Shown here: positions 11,881 through 22,675 of the stretch, piece by piece
How the letters are laid out: each line of letters begins with the position of its first letter
Position numbering within the stretch: position 1 is the stretch's first letter
NCBI GenBank assembly: GCA_014529385.2
Contig: CM043949.1
Span: 145,315,350-145,379,349, forward strand
Origin: Adiantum capillus-veneris
Lineage: Eukaryota > Streptophyta > Polypodiopsida > Polypodiales > Pteridaceae
Direction of reading: 5' to 3'
DNA: 64,000 nucleotides
Made by a program: the position numbers and the translations under genes
Notes under the pieces: generated by a model
What the model was told of the DNA's origin: nothing
The model's input: the letters and a program-made list of their open reading frames with translations, nothing else
Database searches by the model: none

Positions 11881-13160
11881 ATAAAGATTAGCCGCTGGTA
11901 CATCTGAAGATGGTCGGCCCTTGGAAGTGCAAGAAGCCTAGGCATGACAGTTTGCAGGCAAATGACAAAGACATTGAGGGAGTGCTTGATGCACCCAGTT
12001 GACAGGTACACAGAGACAGAGCACTCTCTAGTTGAAACGGCAAGTGTTTCTTGCTATCATAGGTGACAGAATCAAATGGTGATATCACAAGGTTGGGAGC
12101 AAGACAAGGGATGTTGGATAGAGGTGCTATAAAGTTTGTGATATGGGATTTTCGGCGGGATGTCTGTAGGACACTCTACTGCCAGGATGTGTATGCCAAA
12201 TGCGGCATTGTACAAGTCACTCGTGGTTCTCAAGCCTTGTAAGGTGAAAGGTGCTATGATGCGAATGCCGAGTCGGACATCAAGGTCAGCTAGCTTGAAG
12301 GTTTGTGGTCAGAGGGAGTTTGCATAGCGGATTTGGATTATTGAAAGAAGGTCGAAGTTGCAGGAGAGAGAAAGGACAGTGGGCGAGAAGCGTGGGAAAA
12401 ATGGCTGAGACGGAGGTTTTTTTTAGTTTGAAAGTCTGCATGAACGGATGTGTGAAGTGGAGCTAAGGAGGAATTTTAAAAAAAAACTTGTAATTTTACA
12501 TGCAGTAGTGGTGGCGCTACTGCAGCTCGGCATGGCAACAAACAATGAACTGGAGGGAAAAAGAGCATGATTAAGGGACCGAGGGCAGCCTTGGACGGGG
12601 GGCTGCATGGAGAGAGCCGATAAGTAGGTAGGGAAGAGAGCTCACAAAGTCACCATGACTGGAGTGGATGGCTAGAGCCAGGGAGGGCCTCTCCAAGGAC
12701 GCGAGCAAGATTGGGAGGCCATGAGCATGAGTTGGAGGGTGGCGGGTTGTTGCAGACGGGATCCGCCATGTCAAGATAGGCCAAGGAGGAGCTGCCAAGG
12801 GGTGGCAGTAGGAGGAGGTGGAGCGCCATCTTATGCATGACAAAGAAAGAAGCAGAGCTGAGGGCTGCAGAAGGGCTTCTAGAGGTGGAGGGTTGTCGAG
12901 GAAGGAATTGCAGATGGATGGAAGGGTGGCTTTGGGTGAGAGCGCCATCAGTAGGAGGAGGGCGAGTAGCCTAGGAGGCAACCAGCAACATAGAGAAGGG
13001 CCGAGAGGCTGTCGCAAGGGGCAGGGGGAGTGCAAGGAAGGGGCAGCCCAGCGACGAGCCAAGAAAGAAGGGATGATGCCATTTACAAAGGGTGCAAGGA
13101 TAGAAGAAGAAAGAAGAGCTGCCGGGTTTTCTCACATGGATTAATGAAGCAAGGTGAAGT
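11881..13160. other. GC-richer block of unknown nature
   Basis: This block is visibly richer in G and C than its surroundings. It has open frames on both strands (minus 13062-12571, 163 codons; plus 12818-13144, 108 codons; minus about 12300-12100). Because high GC lowers stop frequency on both strands and the frames overlap, none is a safe gene call. The minus frames near 12300-11880 read like ordinary globular protein, but I recognise no family. It could be a host exon fragment, part of an unrecognised element, or a regulatory island. Confidence 0.35.
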
Positions 13161-13485
13161 GTAAAGGCTTCGAGGAATAATTGTTATTAGTGCCATCATT
13201 GTACCCAATTTTTTTGTGTTGGATTTTCCACCAATTTTTCCGTATGTTCGTCTTGTCTCGTGTATAGCACTCGGTTGGCTCCAGGTTTTGTGTGTGTGTG
13301 TGTGTAGAGAGAGACAGGGAGGAAGAGGGTGAGCGAGCTTATTGTGTGTTTGCAGATTTGATGAGTGTGCTATGCATTAGCAGTTATGGTTGTATGTTGT
13401 TGAGCCAATTATGCTTGGAGTTTATAAGTGACTGTGTATAGCCGGTGACGCTCGTAGGCGAGTCGGTGCATTGGAGATTGGCAGA

Positions 13486-13521
<36 letters not shown>

Positions 13522-14070
13522 TTTTGTGTGGTTAGGGGTGCGGGTTAATCCTTGGGCTATAGAGAGGCAGTGTAGAGTGTGCTGGGTTTGTTCTCCCTTC
13601 CCCCTTTCCACCGCTATAAATGCATCGATAAATCCTTTCTTCCTATGCTTGATTAGATATAATCAAAGCTTGGATGTTTTCATCTTTGTATTATTTTGAG
13701 AGTTGTCTCAACATGAGGGGATGTGAGAGAGATCGTACTATGGTTGCACTTTAAGTATTCACCACCAAACACCACACTTCATGGAGTGAATCCTCTGTCA
13801 CCTCCTCACAAGCTCTCACAGCTAGAGGTCCGATAACTTCATGGAAAGCATGCCAACATCTCGACATACTTTTGGTGAACCCAATGCAAAGCTGCCAAGA
13901 TGAGAGTTTGTGCGTAACTATGGGTGATCATGTGGAGCAACATGGTATGCATTTTGACACATGAACAATGCAAATGTTTGAAGCATTTGCAATGTTCATA
14001 CAGCAAGAAGATTCCACTAAAAGAAGGGAGATTGCAACAACCAAATCCATATAAGCAATCGTCAACAGAA
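13161..14070. other. Intergenic stretch with (GT)n tracts, leading into gypsy gag
   Basis: (GT)n runs occur at about 13289-13305 and 13487-13520, with a GAGAGA segment between them. Short frames over these runs are artefacts. From about 13700 the sequence probably belongs to the leader or LTR of the gypsy copy whose gag begins at 14071, but no LTR boundary or primer-binding site could be placed. Confidence 0.5.
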
Positions 14071-14965
14071 TGGATCAATTCAATGGCAAAGATGTAACCA
14101 AGTACTTGCGTAGGAGGCTCACATTTGCATCACGTGTGAGAAGGTGAGATGATTCAAAGTTTTGAGTTAGTTGTTGCTCCAAATATTAGGGAAAATGTAG
14201 GGGCAACTAAATGGGCATGGGAGAGATTGGAAAGAACTCACAATAGCTTGAAAATTAAAGAGTAATACCTCATGGAGGATTCTGAGAGAGTGACCAAAAG
14301 AATTTTCTTAGAATGGGTAGCCAAGCGAAAGGAGAGACTTTCAATACCATATCTACTTAGATATTTTGAGGAGCGCTATGCACAATTCACAAGGACAGAA
14401 AATGCCATACTAGATGTAGAGAAGAACAAATCTTTTCGTACAATCTGCATATAAAGACTTTCAAGGGAATTTGGAGCTGCTTCTTGAAGATAAAGATGTT
14501 GAACAAGGACTAAGGATTGACTTCAATAAGGTTGAAGGTGCCATCTCACTACTTGTTGCCAAGCAACAAAGAAGAAGGGACAAGATGGTAGTAAACACTA
14601 CAAGTCCTTCCTCCTCAACTTTTGACAAAATGGTAAAGCCTACTTTCGTAGTTCCTAAGTTTGATGAGTCCATGCTAGATGAACTTGCGAAGGTAATGCA
14701 TGATTTAAAGGTAAAGCTTGAAAAGTTGGAAGAAAAAGGCCAACCATCGGGGACACTTCCTAGGCAAACAAATCAACCCAAAGAAGGTTTTTTTCGCATA
14801 TATATATGGTGTGATAGCACAGATCATGTAAGAAGGGATTGTGATAGTTCTAATGATGCTTTAAGAAAAGATGTGTTTTATAAGGATCGTAAAATCCACT
14901 TAAGAGAGACAGATTTACCCTTAAGAACTAACTTTTCCAAGGGAGAAATTCAAAACCTTAGTTGA
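14071..14965 (+). pseudogene. Ty3/gypsy gag, broken
   Basis: The capsid-like region begins with MDQFNGKDVTKYLRRRLTFA and continues through broken frames (VAPNIRENVGATKWAWERLE near 14173-14232). The frame at 14272-14454 contains DSERVTKRIFLEWVAKRKE and FEERYAQFTRTE. The frame at 14471-14965 starts ELLLEDKDVEQGL and ends with a zinc knuckle reading YIWCDSTDHVRRDC. The spacing fits CX2CX4HX4C except that the first Cys is Tyr. Gag would form the retrotransposon particle and bind its RNA. Frameshifts near 14170 and 14460 and stops make this copy defective. It is the only copy of this family in the window that keeps a gag. Confidence 0.75.
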
Positions 14966-14969
14966 AGAT

Positions 14970-15915
14970 ATGGTACCTAGCCATGCCACCTCTTTGATTG
15001 AGGGAGCTACTTATGGAGTAAAAATTGAGCATCTTCATGATGAAGAGATGATTGATCACCATGGTAGAATTTGGCCAAATGTCATGGAATTAGATAATAA
15101 AGGAAAGCTTACTGAAGAGATTTTTCATGAAGAAGGTGATTGCATACGTCTAGAAACAAAGTTGAGTGATCCAGTGGACTCAATGTCGGTGCACGCCTAC
15201 ATTACAATCTGCCAAAGCAATGAAAATATTGTAGAAGAAAAGCGTATGCGTGAAAATGGTGATGAAGCGCCTTCGAAAAGAGATACAAAAAGTGGAGAAA
15301 CTAATGATGCAGCACCTTCATGAATGCCACCAACACAAGCACTACCTTCATGAGTGCCACCAACACCAGTACCACCTTCACTAGAGGTGACCATGGACGA
15401 GTCTACAACATGGAAGAAGAATAACCACCAAAAGGTAAGCCAAATGGATCAGCTTAAGAACTGCAATCTTACATTAATCTTGCTATACAGATTTGAATAA
15501 AGTGCTAGAAGAGAGGATTTTAAATAGCAAAGATGAATTTACTTTGGCGGAGGTGCGTGGCATTGCCAAGCGTGAATTCCATCAATAAACTATTGACATC
15601 ATCGAGAGAAAGAGGCAAAAACTTGAAGAGGTTATTTGCTCACAAGTTGAAGGTGATGCTGTAAATACACAAGAAGGACAGGTGCAAGCTAAAGAAGGTG
15701 ATGAAGCTATGGTAGGATGTTACCAGTCTTCTTAGAACGTAAGACAAGTGAAATTTTTTCATGATGGGGAGGAAGTTAAAAGGATTCCTAGGAGTCACTA
15801 TTCTAGAATCCACTGTGTGTGAGATACTATAGACACATTGTTGATGATGGGGAGAAAGCTCAAAGCATTCCTAGCAGCCACTATTCTAAAAGACACTCGG
15901 TGAGAGCTACTACAT
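14970..15915 (+). pseudogene. Gypsy gag-to-protease spacer
   Basis: A frame at 14970-15323 is acidic and charged (EEMIDHHG, then LTEEIFHEEGD). It is followed by broken sequence with short tandem variants of a Ser-Thr-Pro-rich segment near 15316-15384. The stretch at about 15630-15740, with AGGTGCAAGCTAAAGAAGGTGATGAAGC, is also present at about 31480-31565. That is where block U joins the protease region in the other copy. No function is assigned. Confidence 0.5.
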
Positions 15916-16391
15916 AGACATTGGTAAAGGTAGGTGACCTTGAAGAACCATTTTTTGCCTTAATTGACCATGGGTCTGAAATAAAAATAATGTCAACAAG
16001 TCTATACAACAAATGTAAATGGCCAATGGACACCAAACATGGTTGGATGGTGAAAGAGGAAAACAATTCATCATGTGAATTATATGCAACATGCCGAAGT
16101 GTAAAGGTGACAATAGGAGATGTAAAGGTTGAATAAAATTTCTTTATACAGGGCACATATTCCTATTATATTATCCTTGGGTAGCGCTACATTGTGGGAG
16201 TTTGAATGGAAACAAAGGTAATGGATGATGGTTCAGCTTATGCAAGGATATGAAACAAAGATGGTAAATATGCTATTCAATTTCCATAGTTTGTGTAAAC
16301 CATGAAAGAAATCCTGACAACCTTAGAGATCATCCTCTACCAAAGGTGAGCAATCAGTTTCATGATCATGGGGAAATGATGGGTTTTGTAC
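15916..16391 (+). pseudogene. Gypsy aspartic protease region
   Basis: The frame at 15921-16136 carries FFALIDHGSEIKIMSTSLYN, a retropepsin-like active-site segment with Asp-His-Gly where Asp-Ser/Thr-Gly is usual. CKWPMDTKHGW and TIGDVKVE follow. A stop is met at about 16134, and beyond it METKVMDDGSAYARI is shared with copy A (METKVVDDGSAYARI at 7021). The enzyme would process Gag-Pol. The copy at about 31680-31740 has the same ALIDHGS motif, so the His is a family feature rather than a private mutation. Confidence 0.65.
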
Positions 16392-16725
16392 ATAGTAGAG
16401 CCAATTTGGATGAAATAAGGGTTATTTAGGGTTTCTATATTCTTGATCTAAGGATCAAGGAGGAGCCACATTTCCAAAAGTATGGCACTTTTGTACAGTG
16501 TCAAGATCTCCTTCACTTGCCTTTGAAATATTTTGCACTATTTTAGCCATAACTTCTCCATATGATCTCAAAATTTAGTGCTCAAATGGTCCATGGGTGG
16601 CGCTTGATGAGCTCTATCCAATGAGTACCCATGTTGAATAGTTTTGGTAAGATCTTCATGGTCTTTTTTAGGTTGCCCCTTTTTAGATCCTTACAAAACC
16701 CTTTTTAAATCCAAATTGGCCCTAA
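16392..16725. other. ~330-bp insertion between gypsy protease and linker
   Basis: Copies A and D go directly from the MMGF.Q segment to the linker that begins ..YHCK.G. Here about 330 bp intervene (roughly 16392-16725). The insert has no repeat ends or target duplication that I can see. It could be an insertion in this copy or an ancestral segment lost in both sisters. It contains short frames but no recognised domain. Confidence 0.5.
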
Positions 16726-18780
16726 TGAAGTACCATTGTAAAGTGGGATTGCAGTGGTACAGAGAAAAAAGGTTCTCGCCTCATCCAAAAATGTATGAAA
16801 TTGTCTATGGGATCCTTGGTAACAAGGAATAGATCATTATGTTTTACAAAACTTGAGGATGTGAAGAGATGTGAGAAGAAATATGTACATAATGTAAAAA
16901 TAGGCATGAAAGAGAATTGGTTATTAGAGCCTACTGAAAATGTTTTGGGTTTGTGTGAGCAAGTTTCTTTTCTAGATAGTATGGGTGGTCTTGATGCTAT
17001 AATATAGTCTAGTTTGCATCTTGAATGAAGTTTTGGAAGTATGCTTTGTGGAAATGTATCAAGTCATAAAAGCCTTTAAAGAAAATGAATGTTTTAATTA
17101 AACACTTGGCCCAGACATGTTGAAACTAAATGCCAGAATGTATAAAAGAAGGTGAAACAGTATCCTCACCCTTACCAAACAACAACAGGAAAAGATTGAG
17201 CAAGCTTCTTTGTAGCCAAGTTTGAGGAATTCTAAAAAGATTGGGCACACCATCACAAAGGAGTATTTTAGGAGTTGCAGATTGTCTGCAAGGAGTTCCT
17301 GACACAAGAGGAGACAAAGTGCTTCAAAGAGATACTTTCAAATCATGGTAAGGCTTTTTTATTTGAGCTACATGATAAAGGATGTGTTGGTCCTTCTATT
17401 GTAACTCCTATGGTAGTTTTTGCAATACCTCATATACCTTAGAATCTATGGCCTATTCCCGTTCCAAAGGCTCATTTGACAAAGTTAGTAGAGCTATTGA
17501 ATGAAAAGATCAAAATGGGGATTCTAGAGCCTTCTGTGCTCTTTACTCAAATAGGTGGTTCACAGTACCAAAGAAGAATGGTGCTCTACGCTTAATACAA
17601 TATATGCAACGAGTGAACAAGGTGACAATTACGAATGTAGGTATAGGTCCAATTGTGAATGAGTTTGCAGAGGTGTTTCTAGGAAGGGAAATCTACTCAA
17701 TGGGGGACCTCTACTCAGGGTATGATCAATTTCACCTTGCAATTCTAAGCAAAGACTTTGCAACCGCGAGGACACCTTTAGGTTTGGTAAGAGTGTGTAC
17801 CTTGCCTCAAGGAGAAACCAACTCGGTTGCACATATGGTGAATGGGATGAACAAGGTCTTATGTGACTTTTTTCCTCAAATCACAATGAATTTCATTGAC
17901 AATTTTCCTATCAAATGACGTGAAGAAGGTGAGAAAGATGAAGTATTGGATCTGAGCAGTGAGTTTGTGGAAAATCACGTAAATAATTGTGATAAAAGTT
18001 TGTTTAGGTTGGAGGAAGTGAATCTTACTTTGTCAGGGAAAAAGTCTATGTTTGGGGTCAATCAAGTGCTCATTTTGGGGCACATGTGTTGGCCGTATGG
18101 TAGGAAACCTTGCCCAGCAAAGGTAGATGCCATCCAAAGAATGAAAGAAACACACATTAGCATCACTAAGGTTAGAAGGTTTTTGGAATCAGGTGTCATT
18201 TATGGTATTTGGATAGCACATTATGCACAGATAGCTTATCCTCTTTATCAATTTCTTAATAAGAATCAAAAGTTTAAATAGATACATGCACACATTAAAG
18301 CCATGAAAAAACTCAAGGAGTTTATCCAATCGGCACCAACTTTGAGAAAGGTAGACTATGAGTGTAGAAGGCCAGTAATTGTGACGATAGTCACCAATCC
18401 TACATGAATTGGATGGGCAATAGGGAAAGATGATAAAGAAGGACACATGTATGTGGTGAGATTTGGAGAAAAGATACTACTTGCCAAAGAAACTATCCAC
18501 AAATAAAAAAATAATTATGGGGTATGGTTATATCCTTTAAAAATGGGAAAGAGTACCTAATTGGTGCATGTGTGGTTGTAGAAACATGATTTCTACCACT
18601 TCTTGGGATGATTACAAGCTGCTCAATGCTAGACATTTCTATGTTACGGTGGATTGCCTACATTAAGTTCTTGAATCCTGAGTTTAAGCACATTGCAAGT
18701 AAAGACAATACAGTGGCAGATATGCTATTAAGGGCAAGGTATGAGGATGAGTCACAGATGATTGATGAGTGAGGTGATGT
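16726..18780 (+). pseudogene. Ty3/gypsy linker, reverse transcriptase and RNase H, broken
   Basis: The linker frame at 16795-17007 matches copy A (CFTKLEDVKRCEKKYVHNVK). RT starts near 17450 with PIPVPKAHLTKLVELLNEK. It continues at 17604-17918 with GREIYSMGDLYSGYDQFHLA and LPQGETNS, and an active-site segment MNFIDNFPIK in which even the second Asp of FIDD is lost. The frame at 17946-18281 holds FGVNQVLILGHMCWPYGRKP and the RT/RNase H connection. RNase H remnants follow to about 18780 (VVRFGEKILLAKE, broken GIACV..ETDF, MIDE). Multiple stops show it is dead. Confidence 0.85.
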
Positions 18781-18967
18781 GGAAAAATTTCTTCTCCATC
18801 TCTCATGTCAAAGCTAAAGATGTTCCATCCACTGGAATTGTTCTTAAAAGACCTTTATGAAGGTGATTGGCTTCTCATTGGGGATGCTAGTTGAGTACTC
18901 CTAAATAAGCAGGATGTTTGTACTAAACAAGAGCTCAAGAGCATACATAGGAAAACATATGGGTACC

Positions 18968-19222
18968 TCGGGCGGGGGGGGGGGGATCACTATGTTTAAA
19001 TTATGTATATCACGTGCGTTCAAGTATTATTTCTTAAATTCCTTATTTCTAAATTTATAGCATATAGACCATACCATTTTTCTATTCAATTTGTAATTTT
19101 TTTTCCTAATTCTATTTTATGGTACCCCTCTGTATGTAAAAATGTGAGAAACAATTAAATTTATTAACCCCTCTTGCTACACTCACGTGATAGTCACATA
19201 ATCATTAAGTGATCCCCCGGAG
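18968..19222. mobile_element. 255-bp Mutator-like MITE with 9-bp target duplication
   Basis: The insert is bounded by ATGGGTACC at 18959-18967 and again at 19223-19231. The sister gypsy copy at 32576-32590 reads CATATGGGTACTTTTTGAGG, an uninterrupted site. The ends are inverted repeats. The left end reads GGGGGATCACTATG ... ATATCACGTG, and the reverse complement of the right end reads GGGGGATCACTTAATG ... CTATCACGTG, giving arms of about 40 bp. The element is too small to code and AT-rich inside. Nine-bp duplications are typical of Mutator-like elements. The poly-G near the left end (about 18972-18985) is longer than in the right arm. Confidence 0.85.
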
Positions 19223-19231
19223 ATGGGTACC

Positions 19232-19960
19232 TTTTGAGGGATGTTTACTTGTCTAAACAAAACGGTGCTACACTACAAAGGGTTATATGTAAAAAAGAGA
19301 CTGAACTAAAGCTCATGCAAGAGTTTCATGAGAGCCTATGGGCTGGACAAAGGGGTGGGTGGCAACCTTCTCCAAGTTGACAGAAAAATATGTATCTCAT
19401 TTTGTAAAGTCGTGTGTAAGTTGTTAAATGTATTGAAATGTACAATATCATGGTCACGTTGAACCCTACATAGTCACTAGTCATGCACTATAAATGTGTT
19501 GTGGATGACTCTCATAGATGAGATACTTAGTTCTTGCATGAGAGGACCTTACTAAAAAGATTAAAGGGAGAGCATTAAGAGAAAATACCACAGAAGCTAT
19601 ATGAAAATTCCTTCTTGATGAAGTGATTTTCGTTATGGTTCTGCGGGAAAGATCACTGTAGATAGAGGTGAACTAGATGTTGAAGAATCAAGCGAGTTCT
19701 TTTCTAGATAAGAAGTCAAGATTTCCCTTACTAAAACGTACAACATACAACCCTAAAGGCAATGGGAAGAGTGAAAGAGGGCATCCACCTATCATCAAAG
19801 CTTTTGAAAAGGCGTGTGAAAGAAGAGTTCGTGAGTGGCCAAAATTGTTGCCATATGCTTCATGGGCTTATCATACAACACATAGCTTATTAATTGTCTA
19901 TAGCTTAGTAACGGGGGACCAAACATGCCGAAGTGGAAATTTGGCTACACAGTCTTAGTC
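19232..19960 (+). pseudogene. Ty3/gypsy integrase, broken
   Basis: After the MITE the frame resumes with the N-terminal zinc-binding region (LKLMQEFHESLWAGQRG) in broken form. The core follows, ending in the frame at 19677-19958: YNPKGNGKSERGHPPIIKAF, ACERRVREWPKLLPYASWA. The Glu of GNGKSER is in the position of the third catalytic acidic residue. Integrase would insert the cDNA into the host chromosome. Many stops are present between 19380 and 19680. The corresponding region of copy D is at 32591-33360. Confidence 0.8.
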
Positions 19961-20403
19961 CAAAAAGCTCTATAGGACCCTCAGATGCAAAATCTTCAAA
20001 ATGAAGCACCTCAATCGGAGATCGTTTGATGATGGATCCTTGGAATCTGAGACCTCTTTCTCTGCTGCTCTTGCTTGCTCTTTCAAGCCCTAAAACACAA
20101 CTAAGCTTTGATACCATGTTAAGAGATAGAAGGGGGGGGGGGGGAGAGAGAGAGAGAGAGAGAGAGAGCTCTTGCAAGCACACATCCATACTCAAAGATG
20201 GAGGCCAAACCTACTCTTCTTCTTGTTCTTCCTCACTAACTAGAGATAAGAGGTCTACATTGAAACATAGGAAAAAATAACAACATAAAAAAAGACTAAT
20301 ACAACAGTCTTGATTGAACTGCTAGTAAGTGAGGTGAATGGATAAGTGTGCCATCACTATGGTAGGTAGACCAAATTGATGTAAATAGATGCATTATCAC
20401 TAG
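19961..20403 (+). repeat. Gypsy 3' region with poly-G and (GA)n
   Basis: Non-coding sequence after integrase is shared with 33361-33850. It includes GATACCATGTTAAGAGATAG followed by about 12 G residues and a GA run (about 20132-20168), then CTCTTGCAAGCACACATCC. Copy D has the same order but a much longer GA expansion. It is probably the LTR-proximal end of the element. Frames such as 20026-20280 are simple-repeat artefacts. Confidence 0.65.
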
Positions 20404-20814
20404 CAAACATATGCATATCCACCAACGTGCTGTAGTGATGGTGGTTGTCGATTATAGCCATTCCGGAGACATACATGTTGAGCTTGATATCTCAACATCT
20501 TTCAATATTTGAAAGTAAATTAATAAGTAGAGGAGTTATATATTTCAGCTATAGCATGCACCCTCTGATAGAGGGTGCTACAAGGCAACTAGTTGAGATC
20601 CATACAATGGTTAAGGACCTTTTTTCTAAAGACTTTAATGAGATACCAAGATCAATGCAGCAAAAGATAGCAATGGAGATTGTGATGTAATCAGTTTTGA
20701 TGTAGTAACCTTCAAAATAAAAGATAATTTGAGATAAGGATCTGAGTAATTTGCTAGCAAAGTTGACTTGCCTATGCTGAACAAGAGAAGGTTATCACAA
20801 TGGACAAAGAAAAA
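20404..20814. repeat. Block X copy 1 (linker between gypsy and antisense copia)
   Basis: This segment, from ACATATGCATATCCACCAACG to CAAGTAGAGAAGGCAACTAG, recurs at 43262-43720 with high similarity. A deleted form is present at 33851-34050. In all three places it follows or abuts gypsy 3' sequence or copia sequence. It contains the frame MSIIAIPETYMLSLIS (20445-20690), which is broken in the other copy. No domain is recognised. Confidence 0.7.
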
Positions 20815-21799
20815 TCAAGTAGAGAAGGCAACTAGATTTCTCAAGGTTTGTCTTCCCACAATCTTCTTGTAAATGGTATCATTCTCAAGTACTTGACCTA
20901 CATTATTCTTGAACTTCAAGTTTTGATCTAAGGGCATCATAATCAGCTTACAATCAGCCATACCATACTTTTTCAACATGTCCAAAGCATATTTTCTTTG
21001 TGACAACCATACACCTCTTCTATGTGAATAATTTCAATGCCCAAGAAATACCATAAGTATCCCAAGTCCTTCATCTCAAACTCTTGCATAAATAGATCTT
21101 GTGCTTTAGCCATATTACTCCTCCAACAATCAATTCATTCACATAGATGCATATCACAACAATTTGTACCTCATTCTTCCACACATAGAATTACCTGCAT
21201 TACACATCCCAAAGCCCAATGAGATGCAAACTGCCACAATACTCTCATACCAAGGTCTAGGTATTTGTGTTAGTCCATATAATGCTTTCTTTAACCTACA
21301 TACAAGGTCATATAGCCTCATATTTTCATAACCTTGTGGCTTCTTTATATCCACAACCTCCTCCAAGTCTCCATTCAGAAACGCATTCTTTCCATTCATT
21401 TGTTTCAACACCCATTTTTAAGTTGTAGCAACTACAATAAGCACATAAAGAATAGCCATTTTGTCTAGAGAGTTGAATATCTCCTCATGATCAATTGCAT
21501 AAGTCTCTGCATAACTTGTGGCCACAAGCATGACTACATGCTCACATTGCCATCAGGATCATGATTTATTTTGTAAACCCACTTACATACGATTTCCTTC
21601 TTTCCCTTTGGTAATTACACCAACTCCTATGTCCCAAGTGCATCAAGGGAAGCCATCTTTGCATCCATATCCTTCACCATTTTTATTCTCTAGCAAAATC
21701 CTCAAAACACGTGGGTTCTACCTCCTTTGTATTTTTTTCCATATATGCACAATGAGGAGCCACATAACTATCGTATGTCAATATTTGGACACAATTTAG
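20815..21799 (-). pseudogene. Ty1/copia reverse transcriptase, broken
   Basis: The minus strand carries copia pol from the RT start (KEIVCKWVYKI near 21600) leftwards. At 21411-21154 it shows KNAFLNGDLEEVVDIKKPQG and RLKKALYGLTQIPRPWYES. At about 21110-21040 it has MQEFEMKDLGYLWYFLGIEI, and at 21006-20860 MSQRKYALDMLKKYGMADCK up to YKKIVG. There it is truncated and fused to block X; the same fusion occurs near 34040. The YVDD segment is destroyed. The upstream part of this copia copy continues at 24193 beyond the nested gag-only element. Confidence 0.85.
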
Positions 21800-21981
21800 T
21801 GTTGGGTATGCAAGCCCGAGTTCGGTGGTGATCAGTTGTCAACCCGTGGGAACAAGCCTCATAAGGCATGCAAGTCAGATTCAGTTTAGAGTCGAATGTT
21901 GCATGGGAAGTTTGGTTACATATATTATAAGGTTTATTATTTTTAAAAAAATCATCAAGTTAAACATAGCGTGCAGTATCG

Positions 21982-22031
<50 letters not shown>

Positions 22032-22102
22032 ATTCTCTGCAGCATGCCATCTCCAGAGCATGGCGTGTCCTCATCGGCACCCTCCATAGTAGTGGTTCAA
22101 CA
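21800..22102 (+). repeat. 5' LTR of gag-only element
   Basis: It begins TGTTGGGTATGCAAGCCCG and ends GGTTCAACA. It shares its whole length with 23820-24187, apart from substitutions and the length of an internal (TC)n tract (about 21983-22028 here). Confidence 0.9.
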
Positions 22103-22104
22103 AC

Positions 22105-22116
22105 TGGTAGCAGAGC
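22105..22116 (+). promoter_or_regulatory. Primer-binding site, tRNA-Met type
   Basis: TGGTAGCAGAGC lies two bases after the left LTR. It differs by one base from TGGTATCAGAGC, the usual initiator-Met tRNA complement used by plant LTR retrotransposons to prime minus-strand synthesis. Confidence 0.85.
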
Positions 22117-22675
22117 ACTGCTCGGTCTTGGATTGACTCACCATCGCGGGAAGCGCTAAGATACTTGGCCTCATCAACCTGCACAATTTTTTAGCATGGT
22201 TGCCGGTAGAGGGATCGCCATGGCATGAGAGCACGGATGTAACACTGCAAACATAAATAGGTTTTGTTTGTTTTGCCTCTACAGCCTGCTCAGAGCAAAC
22301 TTCTGCAAGCTTTGTCGCTCTGCACCACTTCGACATTACAGAGAGCTCGATCTTTTTTTTTTCATATTGCCTATTTACATATGACCACTTGAATTAACCC
22401 TTTCAAGTGCCTATTCCCACGAAAGTCTTTAGACGACATGAGAGAATCTCAAAAAGGCTCCAACATTTAGAATTAACGCTATTTTGCCTCTCAAAACACT
22501 ACAAGGCAAAGCATCAACACCCGTTTTTGTTCTTTGGGGACATATTGCAAGGCAAAGCATCAATACCCGATTTTTGTTCTTTATATACTTGCTTTCAAAC
22601 TGCCGAAACTGATTGGCTTTGAATTTTGCTACAACCCGAATCTTACCAAACCTTTTAGCTTCTGAAGACTTCAAC

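Noticed and set aside
12571-13062. 163-codon minus-strand ORF as a host gene
   Set aside because: It overlaps an open plus-strand frame, owes its length to high GC, and shows no recognisable motif; kept only as a GC-rich block.
22105-22116. tRNA gene near the primer-binding site
   Set aside because: Only 12 bases complementary to a tRNA 3' end are present; no cloverleaf surrounds it.
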